A stretch of DNA of 64,000 nucleotides from Lewinellaceae bacterium (GTDB taxonomy: Bacteria; Bacteroidota; Bacteroidia; Chitinophagales; Saprospiraceae): the NCBI GenBank assembly GCA_020636255.1, contig JACJYE010000012.1:1-64000 (forward strand), in the 5' to 3' direction. Position 1 is the stretch's first letter. Every line of letters starts with the position of its first letter. The notes beneath the pieces were generated by a model. It searched no databases and was not told the DNA's origin. It worked only from the letters and a program-made list of their open reading frames with translations. A program made the position numbers and the translations under genes. Below, in pieces: positions 44,289 to 52,065 of this stretch.

Positions 44289-45533
44289 CTAGGCCCGCAT
44301 AGCCTGCACCGGCCGCAGTTTCCTGATCTTGTATATGGGGTAAATGGCCAGCAAGGCGGTCAGGATAAAGACCAGCAGGGCCTGCTGCAGAAAGATGTGC
44401 GGCGCCAGCAGGGTGGGAAAGATGGGCTGAAAGCCGAAGCTCTCCATAGCGGCGGCGTAATCTCCGGAAAACCGTATCGGGTTCACGTTGAAGTACCATA
44501 CCAGGGGCAGGCTGGCCAGAATGCCTCCCAGGGCGCCCAGCAGGCCCAGCATGATCACTTCGAGCCATACCGAGGCCCCCAGCTGCCAGCGGCGCATGCC
44601 GATGGAAATGAGCACGCCGAACTCATACTCCCGCTCTTTCGTCATCATGAGGATGGTGCCGAAAATGCCGAAGGCGATGATGAGGTACAGGATGAAGTAA
44701 ATGATGATGTTGCCCGCACTGTCCAGCGATTTGGCCTGCACCAGGTCGGGCAGCATTTCCTTCCAGTCCATCACTTCGTAAACGGAAGTATCAAGCCCGT
44801 TGTACAAAGCCCGGAGCGTCGGTTTGATATCGCCCTGGCTGTCGAGTTTCAAGGCCAGGGAAGTGGCCAGCCCGGGAGCGCCGTAGAAGTACTGCGCTTC
44901 GTCGAGGGGCAGGTAGACCATCTGTTTGTTCAGCTCGGGCGAGCCGAAGTTCACCAGGCCCTTTATCGGGTATTTGCCGGCGGCATTGACGCCGTGGTAA
45001 CCCTGGCTGATCAGCACGAGGGTATCGCCCAGGCTAAGGCTCAGGTGCTCGGCCACGCCTTCCGCTACCAGCGCGGCAGGCTCACCCCCTTTTAAGTACT
45101 GTCCTTTAGATATGCGCCCTTCCAGGCCCGTCATACTATTCTCCGCTTCAGGGTCGATGCCAACGGCCATGACGCCGGAGGTATTGTTGCCCGTGGAGGC
45201 CAGGGCAAAGGATTCGATGCGGGGAACCACCTCTTTGATGCTTTTGCTCCTGGCCCCCAGCTGAACCAGCGAATCCGCCAGGGGGAAAGCTTTGTCGATG
45301 GACTGCTCATCCCAGTATCCCTTTTCGTGCACCTGCACAAAGCCGAAATAATAGTTGACGACACTGCTGATCATGTGATCCCAGGCCCCTTTTTGCATGG
45401 CTTCCATGAAGGTGGCAAACAACACGGCAAAAAGGATGGACGCGACGGTGATAAGCGTTCGCCGCTTATTGCGCCAGATATTGCGCCAGGCTAGTCGAAA
45501 TAACATCGGATATTTGATTTTTCCCCGCAGCAT
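44289..45533 (-). CDS. FtsX-type ABC permease (first of pair)
   Basis: 414 residues from ATG 45533; ATG 45506 would begin MLFRLAWRNIWRNKRRT, a typical MacB/LolC start. One N-terminal helix (TLITVASILFAVLFATFM), periplasmic domain ~55-275, then three helices including IIYFILYLIIAFGIFGTILMM and ALLVFILTALLAIYPIY. The same length as the neighbouring permease but clearly diverged. Follows the LolA-like gene by 54 bp. Together with the ATPase it suggests lipoprotein or lipid extraction from the inner membrane. Confidence 0.88.
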   Translation of the reverse strand: MLRGKIKYPMLFRLAWRNIWRNKRRTLITVASILFAVLFATFMEAMQKGAWDHMISSVVNYYFGFVQVHEKGYWDEQSIDKAFPLADSLVQLGARSKSIKEVVPRIESFALASTGNNTSGVMAVGIDPEAENSMTGLEGRISKGQYLKGGEPAALVAEGVAEHLSLSLGDTLVLISQGYHGVNAAGKYPIKGLVNFGSPELNKQMVYLPLDEAQYFYGAPGLATSLALKLDSQGDIKPTLRALYNGLDTSVYEVMDWKEMLPDLVQAKSLDSAGNIIIYFILYLIIAFGIFGTILMMTKEREYEFGVLISIGMRRWQLGASVWLEVIMLGLLGALGGILASLPLVWYFNVNPIRFSGDYAAAMESFGFQPIFPTLLAPHIFLQQALLVFILTALLAIYPIYKIRKLRPVQAMRA

Positions 45534-45587
45534 CCCCGAGCGGGGTTATCATGAATTATGGTTATACAAGGATGCCTTCCCGCCTAT

Positions 45588-46352
45588 CTACTTCACCCGT
45601 TTCAGGTTTTGAATGGAAAAGAACGACGTCTCGATAGGCTTGCTGAAATCCAGGCTTTGGTACTCGATGATGGTTTTGTTGCCGGGTTCGTCGGCCGGTA
45701 CGACTTCCATCTTCGAGGGCAGTAGCCGCCCGCCCAGCTCCTTGACGTTTTTTCCGTACATGGTGTTGGCCAGATAGCCTTCTTCATCATAGAACTCCAC
45801 CTTCATCTGCATGAAATCCTTCTTGTCGATCCAGCTGATGATCTTACCCCACACGACAGGGGCGTCTTCTTTGGGTGTCAGCTCGATCTTGTAGCAATCC
45901 CGCCCTTCTATAGTTTCCGTTCCAAGCATTTTGTGGGTATAGTCTTCTACTATAGACGACTCCTTGATCAGGTCGTCGTTCGTAAAGTCGGAGCCCATCC
46001 ACGATTGCATCATCATGGAAGGCGGCAGCTTTATGGTGCGGTCGATCGACGGCTGCCAGTTCCAGATCTCCTTGTCGCGCTTCAAAAAGGCCGTGCCTTT
46101 ATCGCGCGCGGGCTCCGTTATGAGGATGAGGGCGTAATCGGTGCCCTTCGACCAGGACTTCATGGCCATTTCACGGGACCAGGTAGGGCGAATGACCGTC
46201 ATCCTGATCTCGCCGATACTGTACTCGCCCCGCGATTTCTCATCGGCCTTCTGTACGATCTCTTTTGCGGAAAGCGTAGCGCCGGACTGGGCAGATACCC
46301 TCGTGCTCAGCCCCAATGCCAGGACGATCAGTACTGCAAAAATGCGTTTCAT
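45588..46352 (-). CDS. Outer membrane lipoprotein-sorting protein, LolA-like
   Basis: 254 residues, signal peptide MKRIFAVLIVLALGLSTRVSA. The mature part resembles the LolA-like family PF17131: KEIVQKADEKSRGEYSIGEI, then ITEPARDKGTAFLKRDKEIWNW, PPSMMMQSWMGSDFTNDDL and a C-terminal IIEYQSLDFS with IETSFFS. LolA-fold proteins carry lipids or lipoproteins in a hydrophobic half-barrel across the periplasm. Its place between the TetR gene and the FtsX permeases makes it the likely periplasmic carrier of this exporter. Confidence 0.88.
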   Translation of the reverse strand: MKRIFAVLIVLALGLSTRVSAQSGATLSAKEIVQKADEKSRGEYSIGEIRMTVIRPTWSREMAMKSWSKGTDYALILITEPARDKGTAFLKRDKEIWNWQPSIDRTIKLPPSMMMQSWMGSDFTNDDLIKESSIVEDYTHKMLGTETIEGRDCYKIELTPKEDAPVVWGKIISWIDKKDFMQMKVEFYDEEGYLANTMYGKNVKELGGRLLPSKMEVVPADEPGNKTIIEYQSLDFSKPIETSFFSIQNLKRVK

Positions 46353-46385
46353 TATGTTCTTGATTTTTTTGTTAGCAAATGTCCG

Positions 46386-46994
46386 TCAGGTGTCTTTAGG
46401 GTTCTGTGGGTGGCCCGGCAAAAAGCGCTCCAGCACCATCGCCTCCATCGCTTTGATGGGGTACTCTTCTCCGAACTGCATATAGTGCAACAGAAGCCCG
46501 TCGAGCACGGCGCCAAAGTAAAAGGCCATTTCGCGGGGCTTTTCTGCGCCCAGTTTGCGAAACATGCCGGTTAACTCGCCAAATGCCGCTTCCTGCCTTT
46601 CTTTAAGCATCGGCATCATTTCCGTCAATACATCCGTCTGCAGGGCCAGGGACGTCATCAGTTTCCAGTAGCGCCGGTTTTCCTTGACGACGGTAAAAGA
46701 AGCTTTTACCAGCATACGCACCTGCTCGGCAGCATCACCGGTAGCAGCCAGGAGCTGGGCCATAAACTGCTCGCCCATCTCCACCGCGTCGAGTATGATG
46801 TCCTGCAGCAGGGCCTCCTTGCTTTCAAAATAATTGTATACAAGCCCCTTCGATACGCCGGCCTCTTTCGCGATCTGGCTGATGGAGGTGCTGTGATACC
46901 CGTTGTGCGCAAAGAGCTCCAAGGCCGCTTCCCGGATCGCTTCTATGCTTTTCTGCCGGATCACTTCAAACTGTTCTTTACTGCGTGGCGACAT
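46386..46994 (-). CDS. TetR-family transcriptional regulator
   Basis: 202 residues. The N-terminal helix-turn-helix is clear: IREAALELFAHNGYHSTSISQIAKEAGVSKGLVYNYFESKEALL (~20-63). The C-terminal ligand domain is helical with several Met, so a hydrophobic ligand is plausible. First gene of the export operon (33 bp before the LolA-like gene). A palindrome in its promoter is a good operator candidate, implying autorepression and control of the whole operon. Confidence 0.92.
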   Translation of the reverse strand: MSPRSKEQFEVIRQKSIEAIREAALELFAHNGYHSTSISQIAKEAGVSKGLVYNYFESKEALLQDIILDAVEMGEQFMAQLLAATGDAAEQVRMLVKASFTVVKENRRYWKLMTSLALQTDVLTEMMPMLKERQEAAFGELTGMFRKLGAEKPREMAFYFGAVLDGLLLHYMQFGEEYPIKAMEAMVLERFLPGHPQNPKDT

Positions 46995-47003
46995 GTTTTT
47001 TTA

Positions 47004-47051
47004 TTGACCGAACGGTTAGTCAAAAGTATTTCAAAAAAACGTTTTTGTCAA
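47004..47051 (-). promoter_or_regulatory. Promoter and TetR operator of the export operon
   Basis: On the minus strand TTG (47051-47049) is followed 20 bp later by TACTTTTG (47028-47021), an exact TAnnTTTG -7 element. The imperfect palindrome TTGACCGAACGGTTAGTCAA (47004-47023) overlaps the -7 element and the expected start site, just ahead of the tetR ATG at 46994. Such placement would block transcription when TetR is bound. Confidence 0.65.
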
Positions 47052-47095
47052 GGGTTGACGGCCAAGAAAGGGTAAAATGCGACGAACCGCCCATA

Positions 47096-47113
47096 AGAGC
47101 TTGTTTGGAGGCC
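47096..47113. repeat. Copy of the dispersed 18-bp repeat
   Basis: AGAGCTTGTTTGGAGGCC, one mismatch from the complement of 29092-29109 and sharing its core with the arms of the 50935-50989 hairpin. Confidence 0.6.
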
Positions 47114-47184
47114 ATACGAAATCCAAACGGCTGGTTCCCATTTTCCCATCCCGCATTCCATTAGTAATAAACTCCGGGATTGCG

Positions 47185-47192
47185 TATTTTTG
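47185..47192 (+). promoter_or_regulatory. Candidate -7 element for metF
   Basis: TATTTTTG fits TAnnTTTG, 38 bp before the ATG at 47231. No clear -33 partner. Confidence 0.3.
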
Positions 47193-47230
47193 CCCCTTCA
47201 CAAAAGCTCAGCCGGCAACGGCCATACCGA

Positions 47231-48187
47231 ATGAAAGTCACCGAATATTTTGAAAAGGCCAAAGGGCAAACCCTGATATCCTTTGAAGTGCTTCCTCCCC
47301 TCAAAGGAGGCAGCATGCAAGCCATTTTCGATACCCTCGACCCCCTCATGGAGTTCAAACCGCCGTTTATTGACGTGACGTATCACCGGGAAGAGTTCAT
47401 TTATAAAAAGAGGGACAGCGGTTATTACGAGAAAGTGGCCATAAGGAAACGGCCCGGTACGGTGGGGATCTGCGCCGCCATCATGCACCGCTATGGTGTC
47501 GACGCTGTGCCACACCTCATCTGCGGCGGCTTCACCAGAGAGGATACCGAAAATGCGCTGATCGACCTCAATTTCCTCAACATCAATAATGTGCTCGCGA
47601 TCAGGGGCGATGCGCGGCAGTTTGAAGGCAAATTCGTCGCCGAAGAAGACGGCAACCACTACGCCATCGACCTGGTCAAACAGGTCGTGGACATGAACAA
47701 AGGGAAATACCTGGATATCGATATCGAGAACGGCGTCAGGACGGATTTCTGCATCGGCGTGGCCGGTTATCCCGAAAAACACTTCGAGTCGCCCAACCTT
47801 GACTTCGACCTGCTGCAGACCAAGGCCAAAATAGACGCAGGCGCCAACTACATCGTCACCCAGATGTTTTTCAACAACAAAAAATACTTCGATTTCGTGG
47901 ATCGCTGCCGGGCTATTGGCATCAACGTGCCTATCGTGCCGGGCCTGAAGCCGCTGACCAAACTGTACCAGCTCAATTCCATCCCCCGCATCTTCCACAT
48001 CGACCTGCCCGAAGAACTCGTCAAAGATATCACCACCGCAAAAAGCGCCGAGGCGCGCACCCAGGCAGGCATCGAATGGTGCATCCAGCAATCGAAAGAG
48101 CTCAAGGAAAAGGGCGCCCCCTGCATGCACTATTACACCATGGGCGATTCGGATACGATACGGAAAGTGGTGGAAGCGGTGTATTAG
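47231..48187 (+). CDS. metF: Methylenetetrahydrofolate reductase
   Basis: 318 residues from the ATG at 47231. FAD-dependent TIM barrel: SFEVLPPLKGGSM (N-terminal Glu of the folate/NADH site), FIDVTYHRE (~47-55), PHLICGGFTREDTENAL (~81-97), NVLAIRGDAR (~107-116) and GANYIVTQMFF (~207-217) with the conserved Gln. Makes 5-methyltetrahydrofolate for methionine synthesis. Single gene; a codon stretch upstream in frame has no family similarity, so the ATG is preferred. Followed by the AT-rich restriction-modification block. Confidence 0.95.
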   Translation: MKVTEYFEKAKGQTLISFEVLPPLKGGSMQAIFDTLDPLMEFKPPFIDVTYHREEFIYKKRDSGYYEKVAIRKRPGTVGICAAIMHRYGVDAVPHLICGGFTREDTENALIDLNFLNINNVLAIRGDARQFEGKFVAEEDGNHYAIDLVKQVVDMNKGKYLDIDIENGVRTDFCIGVAGYPEKHFESPNLDFDLLQTKAKIDAGANYIVTQMFFNNKKYFDFVDRCRAIGINVPIVPGLKPLTKLYQLNSIPRIFHIDLPEELVKDITTAKSAEARTQAGIEWCIQQSKELKEKGAPCMHYYTMGDSDTIRKVVEAVY

Positions 48188-48387
48188 GATGGCTGCATTG
48201 TTCATAAATTGCTGAGAAGGACTGGCGATCAAATGTGGCACTAATATTCGCCTTATGTAAATGTAGATTTTGGGGTTAAACTAACACCCTGTGTTTAAAA
48301 CATTTTGTAGCATAGCTTGAAAAGAAGTTATATATTGGGGACTATATTTTGGGTAAGCTTTTTTCTTACTAAAAACACCCGTTGACT

Positions 48388-49587
48388 ATGGTGTATTCTA
48401 AAAACCTTGAATATCAAAAGACCTTTGCAGAATTTTTCGCCGGCATAGGCTTGATGCGAATAGGATTAGAGGAGGCGGGTTGGCAAATTTCATTTGCCAA
48501 TGACATTGACCCTATGAAACAAAGATTGTACTCAGCGCATTTTCAAGACTCCTACAACCACTTTGCGCTTGGCGATATTCATGAGCTAGATATCAAAGAT
48601 ATTCCTCCCTCAACATTAGCGACAGCTTCATTCCCTTGTACGGATCTTTCTCTTGCCGGACGACGCGAGGGGCTTGCGGGAAAGCATTCTTCAGCATTCT
48701 GGGGGTTTATCGATATATTGAAAAAAATGGAAGGGCAACGGCCGCCAATTGTGCTTTTAGAAAATGTAGCGGGGTTTCTTACCTCTCACAAAGGTAAAGA
48801 CTTTGAAGAAGCCCTTAAAGCGCTGAACAGTCTCGGGTATTCTGTAGACGCTTTTGTTGTTGACGCCGCGAATTTTGTCCCTCAAAGCCGCGTCCGATTG
48901 TTTATAATTGGGCATACGAATGGTAGTTCAGAATCAGTGAGTTCTGCTGAGGACAACCAACTTTCTCTTTTTTACGAAGGAGAATTAAGGCCCAAAAAAC
49001 TTGTAGATTTTTTTATTGCCCACCCTGAAATCAACTGGTCTATCAGAGAATTGCCAAAGCTTCCGAAAAACTCAATTCTCCTACACAATGTAGTTGATAA
49101 TACAAAAGACGATTCAAGTGAATGGTGGAGTCAGGAAAGAGTTGATTATCTTCTAAATCAAACGAGTGAAAAACATCGGCTTATCATTGAAACATTACAA
49201 AGTAAAAATCAGTATTCATACTTGACTGCTTTTAGAAGAGTTAGGAACGGCCGATCAATGGCTGAAATCAGAGGCGACGGCATTGCAGGTTGCCTACGCA
49301 CCCCTAAGGGAGGAAGCGCTCGACAGATACTGTTGAAAGTTGGAATTGGAGAAGTAAAGGTCCGTTTTATATCCCCCAGAGAGTGCGCAAAGTTGATGGG
49401 AGCAAATGAATTCATTATTACAGGTTCCACCACCGATGCTCTTTTCGGTTTTGGAGATGCAGTATGTGTTCCTGTTATCTCATGGATTGGGAAGAACTAC
49501 CTTAACCCCCTATTAGCTGAAATCAACGAAAAAATAAATCGGAAAAAGGCATATGTCAAGCAGCAAGCCTCTTCAGGTATTTCATAA
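48388..49587 (+). CDS. C5-cytosine DNA methyltransferase of a restriction-modification operon
   Basis: 399 residues from ATG 48388; a TTG lies two codons upstream. Motif I TFAEFFAGIGLMRIGL (~12-27), catalytic motif IV ASFPCTDLSLAG (C84), motif VI LLENVAGF (E125), VPQSRVRLF (motif VIII) and a late GFGDAVCVPV (motif X). A variable target-recognition region lies ~200-300. Codon use is AT-rich: one line of this operon (49921-49980) counts 21 G+C in 60, against 34 in 60 for a lon line (33241-33300). The 3' end overlaps the next gene by 35 bp. The site is unknown; the linked Vsr fits a C5 methyltransferase. Confidence 0.92.
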   Translation: MVYSKNLEYQKTFAEFFAGIGLMRIGLEEAGWQISFANDIDPMKQRLYSAHFQDSYNHFALGDIHELDIKDIPPSTLATASFPCTDLSLAGRREGLAGKHSSAFWGFIDILKKMEGQRPPIVLLENVAGFLTSHKGKDFEEALKALNSLGYSVDAFVVDAANFVPQSRVRLFIIGHTNGSSESVSSAEDNQLSLFYEGELRPKKLVDFFIAHPEINWSIRELPKLPKNSILLHNVVDNTKDDSSEWWSQERVDYLLNQTSEKHRLIIETLQSKNQYSYLTAFRRVRNGRSMAEIRGDGIAGCLRTPKGGSARQILLKVGIGEVKVRFISPRECAKLMGANEFIITGSTTDALFGFGDAVCVPVISWIGKNYLNPLLAEINEKINRKKAYVKQQASSGIS

Positions 49588-50524
49588 TTGGTATCACTCG
49601 CTGGAATATTACAAACAAAATAATGGTCCTGCGATGGGCACCATTGCAGCATCGCTAGTAGTTTTAGACCGACTGAAAAAGAATTATGACCTAAATTTAG
49701 AATCGCATCTTGCCCCCAAAGGCACCCAAATAAAGGGAGCAAGCGGCCGAGCAGTCTCCAAGATACTGGCAGAATTTGGTGAAACCCGTCCTTTTGCAAA
49801 AGAGGGTGGGAGAACTAACCGGGGTTTGCTTAGCGAAATTCAAAAACTCCTTGAAGCGCTAAAAGAATTGAACCTAGGGCCAATTGAGAAAGAAAAACGC
49901 GATAGTATCATAACTGAATTTCAGCATTACATTGTTGATCGGGTAAAAGATTTTCACAATCGCCAAAAAGTCAAACTTGTTTTTGACCCAAAATTTTCTA
50001 CATGGCAAAATATCAGAAACCTTTTGGAAGCTGCCGCCAAAGAAAACAAAGCAGGCCCTGTATCTCAACATCTTGTTGGAGCAAAGCTTCAATTAAGATT
50101 CCCTGACATTGAAGTCTCAAATGAATCAGCGTTCACTGCCGACCAACAAACTAAAAGACAAGGCGACTTTGCAATTGGAGACTCAGTATTCCATGTGACA
50201 ATTTCTCCTATGCAAGGCGTATTTATTAAATGTCAGGAAAACATCAAAGAAGGATTTAAGCCCTTCCTTCTTGTACCGGACAGTAAGCTTGCAGGCGCCC
50301 GACAGCTTGCTGATGAAATCAGCAAAAACCAAATTGCCGTTGAATCCATTGAATCATTTGTCTCCCAAAACATCGAAGAAATTAGCCATTTTAAAAGCAG
50401 TAGGCTTTCAAAAAATTTGACCATTCTAATTGAGATTTATAATGAAAGAGTTGACGCTTGTGAAATCGATAAATCGTTAATGATCGAATTGCCTTCCATT
50501 TTAATTAACCGAGAAAATGGCTGA
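49553..50524 (+). CDS. Putative type II restriction endonuclease (DUF4928-like)
   Basis: 323 residues, AT-rich, lying between the methyltransferase and vsr with overlaps on both sides (35 and 8 bp). I recognise it by position and by resemblance to DUF4928 proteins found beside C5 methyltransferases; no classical PD-(D/E)xK motif is certain. Candidate acidic/lysine residues lie in RFPDIEVSNES (~183-193), DFAIGDSVFHVTISP (~204-218) and VFIKCQENIKEGFKP; a D-x-V-x-x-S/T arrangement in a beta-hairpin may be a diverged nuclease core. Functional call is an inference from context. Confidence 0.65.
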   Translation: MSSSKPLQVFHNWYHSLEYYKQNNGPAMGTIAASLVVLDRLKKNYDLNLESHLAPKGTQIKGASGRAVSKILAEFGETRPFAKEGGRTNRGLLSEIQKLLEALKELNLGPIEKEKRDSIITEFQHYIVDRVKDFHNRQKVKLVFDPKFSTWQNIRNLLEAAAKENKAGPVSQHLVGAKLQLRFPDIEVSNESAFTADQQTKRQGDFAIGDSVFHVTISPMQGVFIKCQENIKEGFKPFLLVPDSKLAGARQLADEISKNQIAVESIESFVSQNIEEISHFKSSRLSKNLTILIEIYNERVDACEIDKSLMIELPSILINRENG

Positions 50525-50936
50525 TACCTTTTCCTCCAAAGAGCGCAGTGAGATCATGAGAAAGGTAAAATCTCGCAGAAATCGCTCTACGGAAATAAAA
50601 CTCATTGAATTTTTTAAGGAAAACAAAATTAAAGGTTGGAGGCGAAATTATAAACTTTATGGAAAACCTGATTTTGTATTCCCAAAGTTACGCCTAGCAG
50701 TTTTCACAGATGGTTGTTTCTGGCATGGGCACAATTGTAGAAATACCCAGCCGGATGACAACAAAGAATACTGGGATGCAAAAATAAAAAAAAACAGAGC
50801 TAGAGATGAACAAGTTAATCATACTCTGGTCAACAAAGAATGGAAGGTAATCAGGGTTTGGGAATGTGAGTTGAAGAAAAAAAACAGAGATATACTAAGA
50901 AAAAAATTATCATTCTTGCTGGAACCACCGGCTTAG
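50517..50936 (+). CDS. vsr: Very short patch repair endonuclease
   Basis: 139 residues, full length. Family motifs: RSEIMRKVKSRRNRSTEIKL (~11-30), GKPDFVFPKLRLAVFTDGCFWHGHNC (~49-74; the Asp and the zinc/metal His and Cys residues are present) and a late WKVIRVWECEL. Vsr nicks next to T in T-G mismatches made when 5-methylcytosine deaminates, correcting the damage caused by its partner methyltransferase. ATG overlaps the endonuclease gene by 8 bp. AT-rich like its two neighbours, so the three genes probably arrived together. Confidence 0.94.
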   Translation: MADTFSSKERSEIMRKVKSRRNRSTEIKLIEFFKENKIKGWRRNYKLYGKPDFVFPKLRLAVFTDGCFWHGHNCRNTQPDDNKEYWDAKIKKNRARDEQVNHTLVNKEWKVIRVWECELKKKNRDILRKKLSFLLEPPA

Positions 50937-50989
50937 AGCTTGATTGGAGGCCGCTTTTGATAGCGAGAAGCGGCCTCCAATCAAGCTCT
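50935..50989. terminator. Perfect 22-bp hairpin closing the restriction-modification operon
   Basis: Arms at 50935-50956 and 50968-50989 are exact complements (AGAGCTTGATTGGAGGCCGCTT) around an 11-nt loop. It starts inside the vsr stop codon and ends at the stop of the convergent gene at 50990. The arm core resembles the dispersed repeat at 29092 and 47096. It likely terminates both transcripts. Confidence 0.85.
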
Positions 50990-51919
50990 TTAAGCCCCGG
51001 CCCAGCCCAACACCCCAAGCGCCAGCAGGGTGTTCCACCGGCTGGGCTTTCCGGGCTTTTCCATCTCGAAATGCACCTGCCCGGGATGCGGGGCCGGCAG
51101 GAGCCACCGGCCTCTCTTTTGCTTTTGCGTCAGTAGTTTCAGCGCATCTTCCAGGCGTTCATCATAAGGCAGGCCGGCTTGCCTGAAATAATCCAGCGCC
51201 CGCAGGATGTTGAACCACCAGCGCGATGGATAGTTGAGGCGGGTGAATTTGGGGCCGATGGGCAGGCCGGTGCGGCGGCTTTTGAAAAGGTGGTGCTCGA
51301 GGAGGAACTCCACGCCTCCCTGTTCGGCCGCCCGAATGGCATCCAAGCGGTAGGTGTTGCCCGCCAGCCGGTATTCGAGCAGGCCTTCCAGCACGCTCAG
51401 GGTGGTGTGCAAAGAACCCTGGCAGGCGCCATTGCGGATCTCGCAGTTCCACGCCCCGTCGGGCATACGCATGTCGAGCAGGTAATCGATAAAAGGATTC
51501 AGGCGCTCGTCTGTGCCTTTGAAGTAAGCGGCAAAGGAAAGCACCATGCCGTTGACGCACACGTCGCTGCGGGAGAGGGAGCGGGCAAAACCGATACCCC
51601 CATCCGTTGCTTTCGGCATGTCAAGCACCATATCCACACTAGCCTGTACAGCTTCGTTTTGCGGGGGGAAAGCCAGGTTCTTCAGGTCGAGCAGGGTGTA
51701 GTGCGTCGACGTCCACTTGGGTGCGTAATAGGCGCGCCCCCAGTGTCCGTCGGGCCGGCGGGCAGCAAGGAAGCGGGCGCCCCAGCCTTCGGTAGCGATG
51801 CGGCGCTGTAGGGGCTCCAGGGCATGCGGAGGTTCGCCAAGCAGATAGCGCCGCGTTTGGTATTGTACGGCGACATCGCCGTCGAGCAGCCAGCGTAAGG
51901 TGTCATCGTTAGGGCTCAT
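50990..51919 (-). CDS. Alpha/alpha-toroid (squalene cyclase/prenyltransferase-like) protein
   Basis: About 309 residues from ATG 51919, chosen since upstream codons lack conservation features. Several helical repeats of the terpene-cyclase/prenyltransferase toroid type appear, with QW-like motifs: RRPDGHWGRAYYAPKW (~56-71), MPDGAWNCEIRN (~150-161) and KRGRWLLPAP. No DxDD or DDxxD acid motif of real cyclases is evident, so it may be a binding or other toroid protein. No signal peptide. Divergent from the M14 peptidase gene; the gap 51920-52065 shows no clear promoter. Function unknown. Confidence 0.7.
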   Translation of the reverse strand: MSPNDDTLRWLLDGDVAVQYQTRRYLLGEPPHALEPLQRRIATEGWGARFLAARRPDGHWGRAYYAPKWTSTHYTLLDLKNLAFPPQNEAVQASVDMVLDMPKATDGGIGFARSLSRSDVCVNGMVLSFAAYFKGTDERLNPFIDYLLDMRMPDGAWNCEIRNGACQGSLHTTLSVLEGLLEYRLAGNTYRLDAIRAAEQGGVEFLLEHHLFKSRRTGLPIGPKFTRLNYPSRWWFNILRALDYFRQAGLPYDERLEDALKLLTQKQKRGRWLLPAPHPGQVHFEMEKPGKPSRWNTLLALGVLGWAGA

Positions 51920-52065
51920 AACGTTGGGATTATTTGTGAAACCGCAAACTAAAGTATCCGCCACTTTATCACTTTTCTCTATTTTTGTGTGCTGGATTGT
52001 TCAAATCCAACCTGCTGGCCCCCAAGCTATCTGATGCATCGGGAGCTATTAAAAATAGAACACCC

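Noticed and set aside
47198..48241. Open frame of 347 codons antisense to metF
   Set aside because: metF is certain on the plus strand.
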